Source: Dichetophora obliterata
Taxonomy: Eukaryota; Arthropoda; Insecta; Diptera; Sciomyzidae
NCBI GenBank assembly: GCA_963920525.1
Contig: OY986438.1
Coordinates: 137,201,022 to 137,265,021, forward strand
Direction: 5' to 3'
Length of the DNA stretch: 64,000 bases
Shown here in pieces: positions 33,346 to 45,010 of the stretch (position 1 is the stretch's first letter; the number at the start of each line of letters is the position of its first letter). Below the pieces are notes generated by a model, which worked only from the letters and a program-made list of their open reading frames with translations, did not search any database and was not told where the DNA came from. Both the position numbers and the translations under genes were made by a program.

Positions 33346-33764
33346 GCACGTGCCGTTTCACTCATAACATTTTATGGCATTTTCCAAGGGGCGTAGCACC
33401 TCCTGTTTAACCCGAAAATTGCGATATTGAAAAGCTTTGCCCCGGAATTCAGAATTCGAAGTCAATATACGCAAGCAGTTCAATTGATGACAGTGTATGG
33501 TTTTGAAAAAGGGACGTGACAGCAACAGTATATGTATTTACACCTAAAAACATAGACAACTGGCCCTTGATTTCATACAAAGTCTGGCCAGACCTCATAC
33601 TGCAACTTACCACCTCCGGAAAGTTTCTGAATCGAAGGGTTAATTATTCAGGCATTCTTTTTTTTTTTTTATTTCTGATAGTACACAATATAAAGGTACT
33701 TACTTATTTGTTGACATGTACATTAAAAAAAAAATTAAATGCACTTTAGCACTAAAATATTTTT

Positions 33765-33965
33765 AAATTATTTCGATATTATATGATTTAAATACAAATT
33801 CTAAATGTTTGATAGTTTAAATCATACTTAATTTTAAATACAAATTCTAGTTCTTTGATACTTCAAAATCGTTTATTGAGCTTTAGGTCATAGTTAGAAC
33901 AATTAATTGTTGTAATGAATATTTCCAAAGAAACAACAACAACATCGTTTTTTCAATATGAAAAG
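33765..33965 (+). repeat. dispersed repeat, inverted partner of 47020-47205
   Basis: The words TCTAAATGTTTGATAGTTTAAATCATACTT, GTTAGAACAATTAATTGTT and TTTCCAAAGAAACAACAAC occur here and, reverse-complemented in mirrored order, at 47020-47205. The region also holds two tandem-like TTTAAATACAAATTCTA pieces. No coding capacity. Confidence 0.65.
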
Positions 33966-34329
33966 GAAAAAATCATTAGCTGATTTTATTGCAATTTCTT
34001 TTGAATGCAAGAACTAAATAACTGTTTTTAGATATTTTTAATTATGATAAAATATTTGGGGGTAAGTATGAAAAAACAAATATTTTAATAATTTTGACCC
34101 TGAAGACGAGGTCAAAGGTCATTATCACCTATTATCTAAGTGCTGTACTCATTACAACCCTTATCCCGACATATCAATCTTAAAAATCGAACATCAAATA
34201 CCAAAGTTATACCTTAAAAACGATTTTGGCGGTTTTTAGGGCATGGCAGGATCAAAAATTTTTAGTGCCCTGAAATCCTCTCGCGATAAGCTTCCATATG
34301 AGGGGCGCAATTGTGTAACTTTTTTGTTG

Positions 34330-35345
34330 TTGTATGGAGGTCGACCCACTCTACTCTGCAGTTGACAAAAAGATGGTTGGTGTCGATTTGGTTTTCATGG
34401 GTCTCTTGCAAAGTTTTTAGTAGTGTGAAGATCTGGTCGATGGTGGACTTTCAAGGTCGGAAGCCACACTGATAAGGTCCAATCAGCTGGTTTCAATCTT
34501 TCCAAGTTGGTCCAATGGGCTTCAACCTTTCACATAAAACGTTCGACAGGACCTTATATGCAATATTAAGAAGGCTTATCAGATGGTATTTGACGTAAAT
34601 AGAGAGATCGTCTTCCTTGTGGATTTGGCAGCGCACACTGAGATTTTAATCGTTCGGAATGCATTCCGTCCACCCTATTCTGCATAGAAGCTCATGAATG
34701 TATTTAAATAGAGCTTCGCCTCCGTCCTTAAACAGCTCAGCAGGTAAGCCATCAACTACCGCAGCTTTGTTATTTTTAAGCCGAGCTATGGCTGTCAGAA
34801 CTTCATCATAGTCGGGCAGCGGAATCTCTACGTTGTCATCCGTATTGGGGTTTCCGGGATATAATCTCTTTTAGCGGGATTGTTGTTAACGCCGCCATTT
34901 AGAAGCTTAGAGAAGTGTTCCCTCCATAACGTCATTGTAGTCTGGATATCTGTCACTAGATTCCCGTTTTCATCCTTGCAGGAAGAGGCCCCGGTTTTAA
35001 AACCATCGGCAAGGCGTCTTATCTTCTTGAAAAATTTTTGGGCCTTACTCATGACATCATACATCTCAATGTTCTCATGCTCGCGCTTTTCTGCCTCTCT
35101 TTTTTCCGCCTCTTTTTTCTAATTATATCAAATGTTACTTGTTATTCAGCTTTGTACTATCAAATAGCATAGTTCTTACTATACATTTATAAGTAAATGT
35201 AAATAAATACTAAATCCGAAAAAGTACTTATCTCTTCCCTGCTTTCTCTTTGTATCACTCCTTAGCAGCACGCTTTACAACCGACTGCAATGTTGCTTTG
35301 TAGTGGCGTCGCGAAACTCTTGATCGTACCACTTCACGTTTCGGG
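34330..35345 (-). pseudogene. non-LTR retrotransposon reverse transcriptase fragment (RTE/craniofacial-type LINE)
   Basis: From about 35340 downward, broken frames show a W-Y-D-Q-E-F piece and the basic E-K-R-E-A-E-K-R stretch. Then an open block at 34828-35064 contains K-T-G-A-S-S-C-K-D-E-N-G-N-L-V-T-D and L-W-R-E-H-F-S-K-L-L-N-G, the conserved linker before the polymerase. Next come A-A-V-V-D-G-L-P-A-E-L-F-K, L-S-V-C-C-Q-I-H-K, I-S-L-L-N-I-A-Y-K-V-L and G-P-Y-Q-C-G-F-R-P, the fingers motifs, with several frame changes and stops. It ends near 34340 before the catalytic YxDD. A ~130-bp A/T-rich piece (35120-35250) interrupts the upstream part. It may be the same insertion as the endonuclease fragment at 38684-38959, split by the gypsy element. 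Confidence 0.75.
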
Positions 35346-35810
35346 TATCGACGCGGGCGGTGCACAGTGCGCTTTTTTAATTTTAGGATGACATTTGGGT
35401 TCTTTATTGTTAAATTTTATAAAAAAATATTTATTCATCAGATTATAAAACATGTATTATGAATGTGGTATTAAAAACTTATATCAAATTATATAAAATT
35501 CGTCAAAGCTGAAGCTTTTTTAATAAAAATAAGCTCAATAAAACTCAAAAAATTAAGTCAAGTTGTAGGGTAATATTTTTGTCCAATTTCTGCTTTAGTA
35601 ATAAGTACTTGTTTATTTTCATTTTCAAAATATATTTTAAAATAATATCAAAAATATTTATATATATCAAAAATTTTCATCATTCCGATTATTGTTATTC
35701 AAGCTTTTTCTTAATTCAGTTTATAAAATAAATTGTTAAATATTATCATACAAATATATGCATTTCAAAATAAATTACATAGCAAGATAAAAAAAAATAT
35801 TATCCACCAC

Positions 35811-35826
35811 ATTGGCGATCCTGCTT
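35811..35826 (+). promoter_or_regulatory. putative primer-binding site after the 5' LTR
   Basis: TTGGCGATCCTGC follows the ...CCACCACA end. A TGGCGA-type start directly after CA is where gypsy-class elements bind a tRNA 3' end to prime minus-strand synthesis. The tRNA was not identified. Confidence 0.35.
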
Positions 35827-36404
35827 ATCCCTTTTTGGCAACAACATCCTCAATAGCCGCATTAAAAAGTCGTCATATTACGCACCAGTTACCATTACCA
35901 CTCAACATACATAAGCTTACCTTTGGAATTGCTCAAAACCGAAACAATAAAAAAACAGCTTTTGCTCTTGGACTACTTTTTGCTGCAACTGCTAACAAAA
36001 CTTCGTTTTTACACGCTGAACAATCGGAGCAACAGGCTCCATCACTAATAATTCAATCAAAGAGTTGAGCATAACGACAACACCTAATATCCATACAATT
36101 ACCACTGAAGATCCTTTTCCGGAGGAAAATTATTTAAGTTTAATTATTATTTATTTAAGTACAAATACAAAATTAATTTTATTAATCATTAATCCTTACT
36201 TACATATTTATTCATTTATTAAATTTAAAAGAAAGCAAGATTTTCTAATCGAACCTGCTAATTAAATTATCTAACTTAACTTTATTAACTTAATTATCAC
36301 AGTTAATAACATATATCTCTTTATCTGAATTAACATTTTTAATTTAGCTGTAAACTCTCTCTTCCAGTAAAAAAATTTAAAAATATACTCCATTTATTAT
36401 TCGA

Positions 36405-37349
36405 ATGTTTTTAACACGATCCTTTACACGCCAAAATCCTTCAAATATAAACTGTCCAGAACCAAACGACATTTCCATACCTAACACATCAAGCAACAAT
36501 ACAACAATGCAAAATACACATACAATTCCACCGTCATCTGAAGAAAATAGTGTCCCACTTACTTTTTCATATCCACAATACACACAGAAAATTATTAAAT
36601 TACCAGACTTTTGGATAGAAGCTGCTCACGCTTGGTTCTTACATGCAGAAAGTCAAGTTTCAAGCTATTCTTCATGCACTTCCACAGAAAGTTATAGTCA
36701 AAATTATTGATGTAATTCAACCCCCACCAAATATAAACAAATATGAGTGCATTAAGAAGCACTTTGCGAAAGATTTTACCTACGTGAAGAATTTAGGCTT
36801 GAACAACTTTTCTCCAATTCAGAACTTGGTGATCGTAAACCATCTGAATTCTTTCGAGATATGAAGTCATTGGCTGGCTCTGACTCAATCGTCGGTCGCA
36901 AACTTCTCTTTAAATTGTGCCTACGGAGGTTACCACAACAAATTCAAGTTAACTTAACCACTTGTCAAGAAAAAAGTGATGATGAAAAAATTATAATGGT
37001 TGACAAAATTTTTAATATAATTAATAAACTACAAAATTCTACAATAGCAAGTATCGAACATAAGGCACTACAAAACTGCATTCAAAATTTAAGTCAAATA
37101 TTGGCAACACTTTGTGAAAATTTTAACAAAATTAGTTTAGATGTCGCGGAACTTCAAGCAAGGTCTAGAGCACAAGGACGAAATGTCTCCAATAAAGACG
37201 TTTTTCAAGAAGACCTTCATGTTCCAGAAATGATATATGTTGGTATCACAGGAAGTTTCAAAATAATGCTTATAAATGTATTCAACCATGTAATTTTTCA
37301 AATAAAAACATTACTAAAAATAACTCTACGAATATGCTTTTTGATTTAA
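36405..37349 (+). pseudogene. gypsy-class gag remnant
   Basis: Three overlapping frames carry consecutive parts of a capsid-like gag: K-L-P-D-F-W then A-H-A-W-F-L-H-A-E-S-Q (frame 1), A-L-P-Q-K-V...I-D-V-I-Q-P-P-P-N-x-N-K-Y (frame 2), and L-F-K-L-C-L-R-R-L-P-Q-Q-I-Q-V-N-L-T-T with a following helical segment (frame 3). This order matches the gag of mag/gypsy-type insect elements, which assembles the particle in the cytoplasm. At least two frameshifts separate the parts. No CCHC zinc knuckle was seen at the end, where the frame decays. Confidence 0.65.
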
Positions 37350-37365
37350 ATTAAAATCTTCCATC

Positions 37366-38601
37366 ATGACGGTGGTGGATTATGGAAAAGTTAAACCAGC
37401 TCACCGCTTTTTCATTTTTGAAGATTTTTTAATAGATACTGGCGCTGTAGTTTCAGTAGTACCAGCATCTAAATTCAAAAGCTATAAACGAAAATCTGAT
37501 CTAAATTTAACAGCTGCAAATGGATCATCAATTGAAACATTCGGTTCTAAACTTTTTAAAATTGATTTAGGTTCAAGTCGCGAAGTCGAATTCCCCTTTC
37601 TTCTTGCCAATATTTCACATCCAATTATTGGTGTTAATTTTTTAGAAAAATTTAGCATACTTGTAGATATGACAAACAAACAAATCATCGACATGACTAC
37701 AAAATTAACAGTTTCAGGTACTCCCGGTTTTTCTGATATCTTTTCTCTCAAACTGTCTATTAATGAGAATAAGTTTACCAATCTTTTGAAAGAATTTTCT
37801 TCTATTACTTCTGAACCTGATTACACCAAGACGGTGAGTCACAACACGGTTCACAAGATTGAAACTAAAGTCGTTTTACCTTTTACCAAACCTCGTCGTT
37901 TAGATCCTATTAAATTAAAAATTGCAAAGACAGAGTTCGAATACTTTGTGAAAATTGGAGTATGTAGACCTTCAAACTCTCCAAGTGCGTCTCCATTACA
38001 CCTCGTTGCCAAAAAGGATCCGAATGATTGGAGACCATGCGGTGATTATAGAAGACTTAATTGCATTACTATTCCTGATCGATATCCTCTCCCACACATT
38101 CACGAACTAAGTATTGAACTTAAGAACAAAACTATATTTTTGAAAATCGATTTAGTTCGCGCGTATCACCAAATACCAATGGCCAGTGAAGATATACACA
38201 AGACTGCAATAACCAAGCCATTTGGAATGTTTGAATTCCTTCGCATGCCTTTCGGGTTACGGAACAGTGCACAAACTTTCCAACGCTTTATAAATGAAGT
38301 ATTTTTAGGTTTAGATTTCGTCTTCACATATGTGGATGACATATTAGTCGCAAGTAACAATGAGACACAACACATCGATCACCTTAAAATCATATTTACA
38401 CGACTTCAAAAGTATTTACTTAATATCAAACCAAGCAAATGTGTTTTTGGTGTTCCGAAGCTTGATTTTCTGAGCTATGAAATTTTATCAGATGGAATAA
38501 AACCTTCAAAGGAAAGAATACAAGTTATTACAAATTTTGAAAAACCAAATTCCACTAAAAAACTTCAAAAATTTTTCGGTATGATTAATAACTGTCATTG
38601 A
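37366..38601 (+). pseudogene. gypsy-class pol remnant: protease and reverse transcriptase
   Basis: An uninterrupted 411-residue frame. The aspartic protease active site D-T-G-A is at residues 24-27 with a G-V-N-F-L flap-end motif near 89-93. The reverse transcriptase starts near residue 195 and has [11 protein letters not shown] (222-232), the catalytic aspartate in [11 protein letters not shown] (260-270), [10 protein letters not shown] (291-300) and Y-V-D-D (322-325). It ends at a stop soon after the thumb (K-K-L-Q-K-F-F-G-M). All catalytic residues of protease and polymerase are present, but the C-terminal RNase H and integrase are lost, so it cannot complete a retrotransposition cycle. 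The ATG at 37366 is only the first in frame; pol is normally made by readthrough from gag. Confidence 0.85.
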
Positions 38602-38683
38602 TATATACTGATGTTAGCAACAGAACTAAGTCTTTTGCACGAGATGGTTACATCTGCGAATAAGACCAAAGTCAAGCATTCGC

Positions 38684-38959
38684 TCAAAGAACTCTTCTCA
38701 CACACTTCAATAAGAATGCACAACTTTTGTTAGCAGTTGATGCATTTTTCTCGTACATGTGTTTTACTTTTACCTTGTTTCGTGCAGCGGTGAAGTGAAT
38801 CAGCCTCATTCTCTTATCGGAGGTGTTGTCGTGGAGGTTGAACTTTCCGACTGTTGGACCAAATATATTTTCCTTGCCCATCTTAGCGTTTAAGTCATTA
38901 AGCACAATTTTAACGTTGTGACGGGGGCAGCGTTCGTTAGCATCGTAAATAATATCCAT
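38684..38959 (-). pseudogene. LINE endonuclease fragment (RTE/craniofacial-type)
   Basis: The peptide has C-P-R-H-N-V-K-I-V-L-N-D-L-N-A-K-M-G-K-E, then F-G-P-T-V-G-K-F-N-L-H-D, and R-L-I-H-F-x-A-A-R-N. This matches the apurinic-type endonuclease of RTE-like LINEs often annotated as 'craniofacial development protein 2-like'. In functional copies the motif reads G-D-F-N; here it is N-D-L-N. Similarity fades at about 38760. It is on the same strand as, and in the right order relative to, the reverse transcriptase piece at 34330-35345. Confidence 0.75.
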
Positions 38960-39039
38960 AAATAATAATAATTTTTTCGTTTGCGGTAGTCGTCATCAGA
39001 TTTGGAAATCAATTTTCTTTGTTTGTTTCATTGAAATAG

Positions 39040-39135
39040 TTTTTTACGGGTGGGCTTCAAACCCGACGCACAACTTGTTTTAAGCCTAGGAGGCCCGCCG
39101 CTTAGCTTAGCCGTCAAACTGAGCCAGTTTTGACG
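39040..39135 (-). mobile_element. possible tRNA-derived SINE head, second family
   Basis: On the minus strand, GACGGCTAAGCTAAGCGGCG is followed by CCTCCTAGGCTTAAAACAAG and GGGTTTGAAGCCCACC. The last resembles a Pol III B box (GGTTTGAAGCC) and the first a weak A box. The wording differs from the three SINEs elsewhere in the window. No tail or duplication was identified. Confidence 0.3.
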
Positions 39136-39565
39136 TTGCCCAGAAAACACCACGTGAGTCGACTTGAGACACGTTCCCATGTAAAGATTTGCCACCGGTT
39201 CTCCATAGGTAATTATATTTATATATATTAAAATTATGCCATAGTTAATCATATTTATCAAATATTGTGATTAACATGAACATTTATAAGTCTCAATAAG
39301 TGTCAGCTTTCAAGTTTCAGGTCTCAACAATATATTTACATATAAATAACCTAAAATTATGTACAAACATATTAATAATTTGAAAGCAATGAAATGAAAA
39401 GCATTTCGAAGTGTAAATATTGCCCTAAAGACTGCTTTTTAAAGTGGTGCACAGCAGTTATTCACTTTAAAATACACACCACACGTGAGAGCGAATCTCA
39501 TACATCGAAGCGCAGTTAATGATTTTCCTGCAACAAAATTTATGTTTGTGTTTTGTGTATCGTGT

Positions 39566-39765
39566 NNNNNNNNNNNNNNNNNNNNNNNNNNNNNNNNNNN
39601 NNNNNNNNNNNNNNNNNNNNNNNNNNNNNNNNNNNNNNNNNNNNNNNNNNNNNNNNNNNNNNNNNNNNNNNNNNNNNNNNNNNNNNNNNNNNNNNNNNNN
39701 NNNNNNNNNNNNNNNNNNNNNNNNNNNNNNNNNNNNNNNNNNNNNNNNNNNNNNNNNNNNNNNNN
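39566..39765. other. assembly gap (200 N)
   Basis: Exactly 200 undetermined bases. The true size of the gap is unknown. Frames running across it are meaningless. Confidence 1.
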
Positions 39766-39769
39766 TAAA

Positions 39770-42700
39770 AAACTTAAAACGCCCTTAAATCCAGCGATCT
39801 CTAATAATGCTGAAATGATATTTCCCCAGCTTGTTTGATATTTGGACATACACAGTATTATTAATGGGGGGAACAAATCATATAGCATTCAAAAAGTTCT
39901 GTTGCACAAGTGAGCAGAAACAAAATTTGGACTGGTGACACATGATCAATATGAGTGTTAAACAAAATTATTAATAGGACCATCTTTTTAATTTGATCCC
40001 TCTAAGTGTCACGTCTGGGGCATTTACATCTATGAACTGTGTTCGAAAATTTTCTTTATATTTTGAGTTTTTGTAGCAGAGGTTGGGTGTCCCAAGAGGC
40101 TTTTTGATCAAGGATATTTTAGTTTAGTTCAGTTACTTACTGAAATGGAGTGTATATATTTAGAATAAATGTTGGTAGGATTAATAATAGATCAGCTCAT
40201 AGGTTTTACTTCTCTAGAGGTAAATTTGGGGGAGATATAAGCTTTGTTGGACAAATGTTGCCAAGCGGTTCTTGCAACACAGCTAGGGATTGACAAAGTT
40301 TGTGTTAATTTGTAAGCAATTATAGTAAAGAGTTTTTGTTAGCATTCAAGTACACAAACTTCAGTGCTACAAAAAATTCAAACCAGTGCTGTCATCTGTG
40401 TTATGCATCTTTAATGCTCTATTTTCTTAAAGCTACGCTTCATTCGCTTTGTTACTGTTCATTTTTGGTCACTGCTTTATAGAAAGTTGGTCACATTTCG
40501 ACCGCAGGCGATATTAGTAAATATTAAACGCTGTCAACGGCCTAAAGTAACGACACATCACCTGTATTTTGTAATACACAATAGTCGGGAATGAGCTTAT
40601 AGTTTTGCAATACATAATGCAGCAAATTTTATCGACGTTCAACCACATCTTTTAATTTTATCCACTGCTTGTATGGAGACAACTTACTGTGTGTAACAAA
40701 CTTTAACAGCATAAAACACTTTTATTTCGTTCGTCCTGCTACCAACACTAAACAGGGTCAGCTGTCAAAGCAACCTGGCTAATTCTCTATCGATCACTTT
40801 TAATTCGCAAAGGCGTCTATCAGCTGCTTCAACTTTCCATTGTAAAATCAGAATATTGGTCAGTCGGTCAGCCGGGAAATAAGCTATAATTTAATTTTCA
40901 ATTCTCACATTTATTACTTTTATCTTCTTCTGCCATCATGCTGTTATGGTTCGTTCTATTTTTACCAAACCAAAACCAACCAACAAGCAGCATATTCTTG
41001 AGCAAACAAGCTTACTTCCGGCTGTCAGTCGACTACCACTTTGCACACTTTCCGTCCACTCCGCACAAGCTTCGTGGGAGTGATAGACAGAGTGTATAAT
41101 TTTCACTTCCGTTTTTGCGGCACCTCGATTTTCCATAATGATTGCCAGCCTCGATTTGTTGTTCTTTTTTTTAAGTGCTGCTATGTTATTTTTCCACAAT
41201 GAATGAATAAATGACTCCACTTCGGCGGATGTCTTCAAACGCCATGCTTGGCTTTTGTTTTTTCTGCTTTAGAGAGAGTCTTTCGCTTTGCATATTTTGA
41301 GCGTTGTGCGTTTATCTGTCATATAGCAGGAAAAAAAAAAAAAAAAACGGAGAAAGAAAAAACTATGACGCCCACTTAATATGATTAAGCCAAGCTGTGT
41401 GCGCTTGGTTTTCTGTGTGAATGTGTAAGTGTTTAGTCGGTGTGCTATTCAAGTTAAATTGACCTGTCAGTGTTTTAGTTGTGTTGTTTTTCACAGCATC
41501 GTCTGAACTGAAATCAAAGTAAATGATCCAAAAATGACCACATTTTTCTGCGTGGAGTCATTGAAATGATTGCAACATTGTTTGAATTTCTACTCCATGG
41601 AAAGTGAAAACATAAGGAGCACAGAAGGAGGAGCTGTTATTTTAAGTGCATAGTTCCAATCAAAGCTTCGTTGTTGAAATCCACTTTTATGATTTATAAT
41701 CAAATTCTTCACTTAGCCAGGAAATCGCATTACAACAAGCTGAAGCCTAACATGAAAGTGCAGCAACGTTCATAAACAATATATACTAAACTTTGTACGC
41801 AGGAACTATAATAAATGGCATAAACATACACTTACACACACACACACACACACTCTCTTTAGTGCCAGAATGTGTTCAAACGTCGAGTGAATTTATATGC
41901 TTTGTGTGCAAAAAGGACGTAATTGAAAAAGAAATGTTTCTAATGGGGTTAACTTAGCTTAGAATGACGTTGAACGCACATCAGCCAGCTTGCCAGCCAG
42001 CCAAGTCAACCAGTTAGCCAGCTACTCAACCAGCCAGCCAGCTACTCAACCAGCCAGCCAGCCCGCCCCACAACGTTATCATACAGGGTCATTGCATAAT
42101 GAGCGCTTTTAGTTGTAAGCTTCAAGATTTTTTTTTGGTGTAGTATTTAATAGTTTTAGCCTTCCGGCTTAATCATATTTGTTGTGGATAAGTAATGGTT
42201 TTCTTTGTAAGCAGCTTTATGCTTTTGCTGCTTTTTTACCATCTGAATAATCTATTTTTTAAGTGCAGGTTTGTTTTCAGATTAACTGCAGCTATGGAGG
42301 TAAAAAGCTTACAGACATAAGTAAAAATAATAAAAATGCGTTTAAAGAAGATTAAGTATTAGCAAAATTACGGTGATTAGTAGTTTTAAAAGGCAAAATT
42401 ACGCAGTTTTATTTAAAATTTTATAAAGCTTACCTTCTTATTTTATGTTAAATATACTTAATCTGTGTTTTTAACGAAACGTTCTTTGCTGCTAGATTAT
42501 TCAAGGTTGTCTGTTTGCTATTTTTATAACATTTTGAAAACTCACTTACAAATAGTGAAAAGTATAATAACAACAACTGTGTGTTGATTCAATCATATGG
42601 CAGACTATACAGACCGTTGCGAAACGTGCTACCCTTTCCATTTTCAGGAGTATTGAATGATTAATATGTGATCAACCCGCTGTTTAAGTTTGATATGATG

Positions 42701-43070
42701 TGACACTTGTTCGAATAAACTCTACAAAATCATATGACGTGAAAGCAAAGGTTCTTATATTAGGTCAAGGCTGAGATTTTTTGGGTCAAACCAAACCAGG
42801 GATATTTGTCTGTTCTAGTGGCCTCTTCTTTGGAGTTCAACAAAATGCACCAATGAATTGTAAGAGTTTTTTGCTTCCGCTTTAAAACTAAGATTATTTA
42901 AATTAATTTAAAATTTATTCAATTTTTTCTTTTTTTTGTTCTGGCTCTACTGTAGAAAGTTAATTTTTAATAATAAATTGTGATTTACTCTTTGATTTTT
43001 ATATGATTCTCGGTAACGAGCTGTGATTGTGATTTACTCTTTGATTTTTATATGATTTTCGGTAACGAGC
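39770..43070. other. low-repeat non-coding island with simple repeats
   Basis: No transposon signature and no recognisable protein. The open frame at 40936-41238 (-) has no family resemblance. There is a (CA)n run at about 41834-41852. The stretch 42480-42760 has words (ACTCACTTACAAATAG, CAGACTATACAGACCG) reminiscent of the MITE family at 43078 and 51021. The composition suggests intron or intergenic sequence of a gene lying outside the window, which cannot be tested here. Confidence 0.4.
41980..42070. repeat. CCAG-rich minisatellite
   Basis: CAGCCAGC words and a ~24-bp unit CAGCTACTCAACCAGCCAGC repeated twice, ending in CCCGCCCC. Confidence 0.7.
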
Positions 43071-43077
43071 TAAGTAA

Positions 43078-43312
43078 TTAGATCAAGTAATTTTTGAAGA
43101 AAGCAACAACAACAACAAGTCTGTATAGGGTTAATCACACAGCACACTAGACAGACTGTTTTGGAAGGCGCTACCTTTTCCAATCACTCAAGACTACTGA
43201 AGACTTAAAGCGTAGTGCCTTCCGAAACAGTCTGTCTAGTCTGGTGTCTGGAATGACTCTATACAGATTTGTTAATGTTGTTTCCTTCTTCAAAACTTAC
43301 TTGAACTAAAAG
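43078..43312. mobile_element. MITE, diverged relative of 51021-51317
   Basis: Ends TTAGATCAAGTAATTTTTGA and TCAAAACTTACTTGAACTAA are imperfect inverted copies, followed inside by GAAGAAAGCAACAACAAC and GTTGTTTCCTTCTTC. A second inverted pair forms a hairpin: CTAGACAGACTGTTTTGGAA (about 43148) and TTCCGAAACAGTCTGTCTAG (about 43220). The core words (ACAGTCTGTCTAGT, GACTCTATACAGA) are shared with 51021-51317 and 56992-57150. Confidence 0.55.
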
Positions 43313-44056
43313 AAAATATACTTTCTTTTGCTAGGCTTTTGCAGAGAATTTCTGTTATATTGTATATTGTAAAGGATGGACTGAAAGGACTGAAACTAAA
43401 CATTTGACTCTCAAAGTAATATAAAAGCAGTCCACCCATCTCAATAAAATAAAAATACACACTTAAAAATTTTCATTCGTTCTTCGTAGTAAGACTTGCA
43501 TCGAATGATATGCAATGAAAATTTTATCATAGCAAGATAAAAATCTTCAATTTTCGAAAAGAGTTTAAGAAATTGTTGCATCGTTTGTAATTTATGTTAT
43601 GATCGCGATTATATTTAATGCTAAATGATGCAGACAAGAATATAAATGGAACAAACTCCAACACAGCCACAAAAATTCTGCTATTGCCTTCAACATCGAC
43701 AAGTTTATTTTCGGCACAAGAGTTTAGCAACCAAAAAATTATGTTTTACTTTTAACCATGTTAACGTTAATGGTCTAATAGGTTTTGGTTTGTAATAGAG
43801 GCGTTTGTTACCAAGAAATCGTATTCAGAAAATTTTCACAGTAGGCAAAGCTTTTTTAAATCTATATCTTTCTCTAGATTATCTATATATCTTATATGTA
43901 CTACATTTCTTATTACATCTGATATCTTACATTTACTATTTAACTCATAAAGTACTCGCCGATTTTATTGAAAAAATATTAAAATCATATTTGTGCAACA
44001 GCACGTTAAAGGCATTCTTTTTGATATTTTCATAATAAGCATAACTTATTAAAGCG

Positions 44057-44403
44057 TGGCGACCGTAGCCTAGTGGGTAGAGTGCGTGGCCCCTAAGCTA
44101 AGGAACCGCGGTAGCCCGGGTTCAATTCCAGCTCAGACAGAAAGTTTTTTCTACTGAATTAATTTTTCTGTTCGGTCGTCACCTCTCTGCAGACAATGGA
44201 AAACCTCAGAGAGTAAAAACTGCCATGTAAAGCTTCTTGAGAACATAAGCCGTTCGGAGTCGGCATTAAACACGTAGGTCCAGTTCTTGGTCATTTGTGA
44301 TCAAACATATAATAACACGTACAACACAATTGATCAATAGAAGCTAGGTCAAAGTCCTTCCAAGGGCTGAAATGGCCAGTTTATTTTTTTTTTTTTTTTT
44401 TAA
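44057..44403 (+). mobile_element. tRNA-derived SINE, copy 2 (reference copy)
   Basis: Starts TGGCGACCG with A box TAGCCTAGTGG (44066-44076) and B box GGTTCAATTCC (44119-44129), the spacing of an internal Pol III promoter. A ~210-bp unrelated body follows (TCTGTTCGGTCGTCACCTCT, later GGAGTCGGCATTAAACACG), and it ends CCAGTTTA plus a ~20-base T run. A perfect 9-bp target duplication ATTAAAGCG flanks it (44048-44056 and 44404-44412). It is 347 bp, non-coding, and depends on a LINE for movement. It is not a tRNA gene: no acceptor stem can be formed. Confidence 0.9.
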
Positions 44404-45010
44404 ATTAAAGCGCTGAAGTCTTTTCAGATGACACGCATTGTTTAATCGTTTACTTTTCACGTTATTGCGTTAGTAGAATTTCAAAAAACTCCATGTTGCT
44501 CTCTACTACTCTCTTTTTATGGTCTGCTAGCACAGCGCAACAAAAAAATCAGATGTGCTTCGATGAATTGACCCGTTTTACGCACGGAAAATAGTTGTTT
44601 TCACCACACGCAGTTGGTAGTTAATTCACTGCATCAGGGAGTGGACGAAAGTCCCCTTTCAACCCGAAAAGCCAATAAACCACCAACGGCGAAAGCAATT
44701 ATTGCTCGTGAATTGCAGTGTGTAAAATGGCACACTCAATTATATGAAAATGAGTCCAGTGCGTATGGATATGATGAATATTTTTATGAGTATGAATGAA
44801 TTTACATAAGAACAGCAAAATCATGGTTATACAAAAAGTATACTCAAAGTATGAATCACTCGTTACAGACCTCTGATCTGTACGTCTGTCTGGCCGTCTG
44901 TGATCGAAATTATAATACAATTTTGGAGCTATCGTAATGAAATTTAATATATAAGCAACTTTCTGAAAAATAAGGATCATGTTCGAAAATGAGTGAAACC
45001 TTATGATACA

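Larger units (their letters stand above)
32130..33490. repeat. ~135-bp tandem array, interrupted by a LINE insertion
   Basis: Units contain GATATCGAATAGCTTTG, GGAATTCGGTATTCG, CCGTTTGACTTATAA and ACCTCCCATACAACC-type words. GATATCG starts at 32289, 32415 and 32557 (126 and 142 bp apart), a diverged earlier unit lies at about 32140, and another is at about 33350-33480. The unit beginning GGTATTCGACCTCAATTT (ending 32606) stops in the middle and resumes at 33350 with GTGCCGTTTCACTCATAAC, exactly where the LINE piece ends. Short open frames inside are by-products. Confidence 0.75.
35400..38605 (+). mobile_element. Ty3/gypsy-class LTR retrotransposon, 3'-truncated and decayed
   Basis: A gag remnant (36405-37330), then protease and reverse transcriptase in one frame (37366-38601), follow a likely primer-binding region at about 35811. 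RNase H, integrase and the 3' LTR are absent; similarity stops at 38601. Upstream, the LTR probably ends ...CCACCACA at about 35809; a TGTTAAAT at 35409 is a possible start, but with no second LTR this cannot be checked. It stands between the reverse-transcriptase (34.3-35.3 kb) and endonuclease (38.7-39.0 kb) fragments of a minus-strand LINE, suggesting insertion into that older element. Confidence 0.65.

Noticed and set aside
35733..36265. Plus-strand frames upstream of gag as extra retroelement proteins
   Set aside because: They overlap the inferred LTR end and primer site and show no gag or envelope features.
39485..39888. Open frames across the N run
   Set aside because: Most residues are undetermined; the frames exist only because the gap contains no stop codons.
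40936..41238. A 100-codon minus-strand protein
   Set aside because: No motif or family likeness, and neighbouring sequence shows no gene signals.
44057..44130. A tRNA gene (A and B boxes, cloverleaf-like start)
   Set aside because: The acceptor ends cannot pair, the same sequence recurs with a long non-tRNA body, T-rich end and target duplications, so it is a SINE head.
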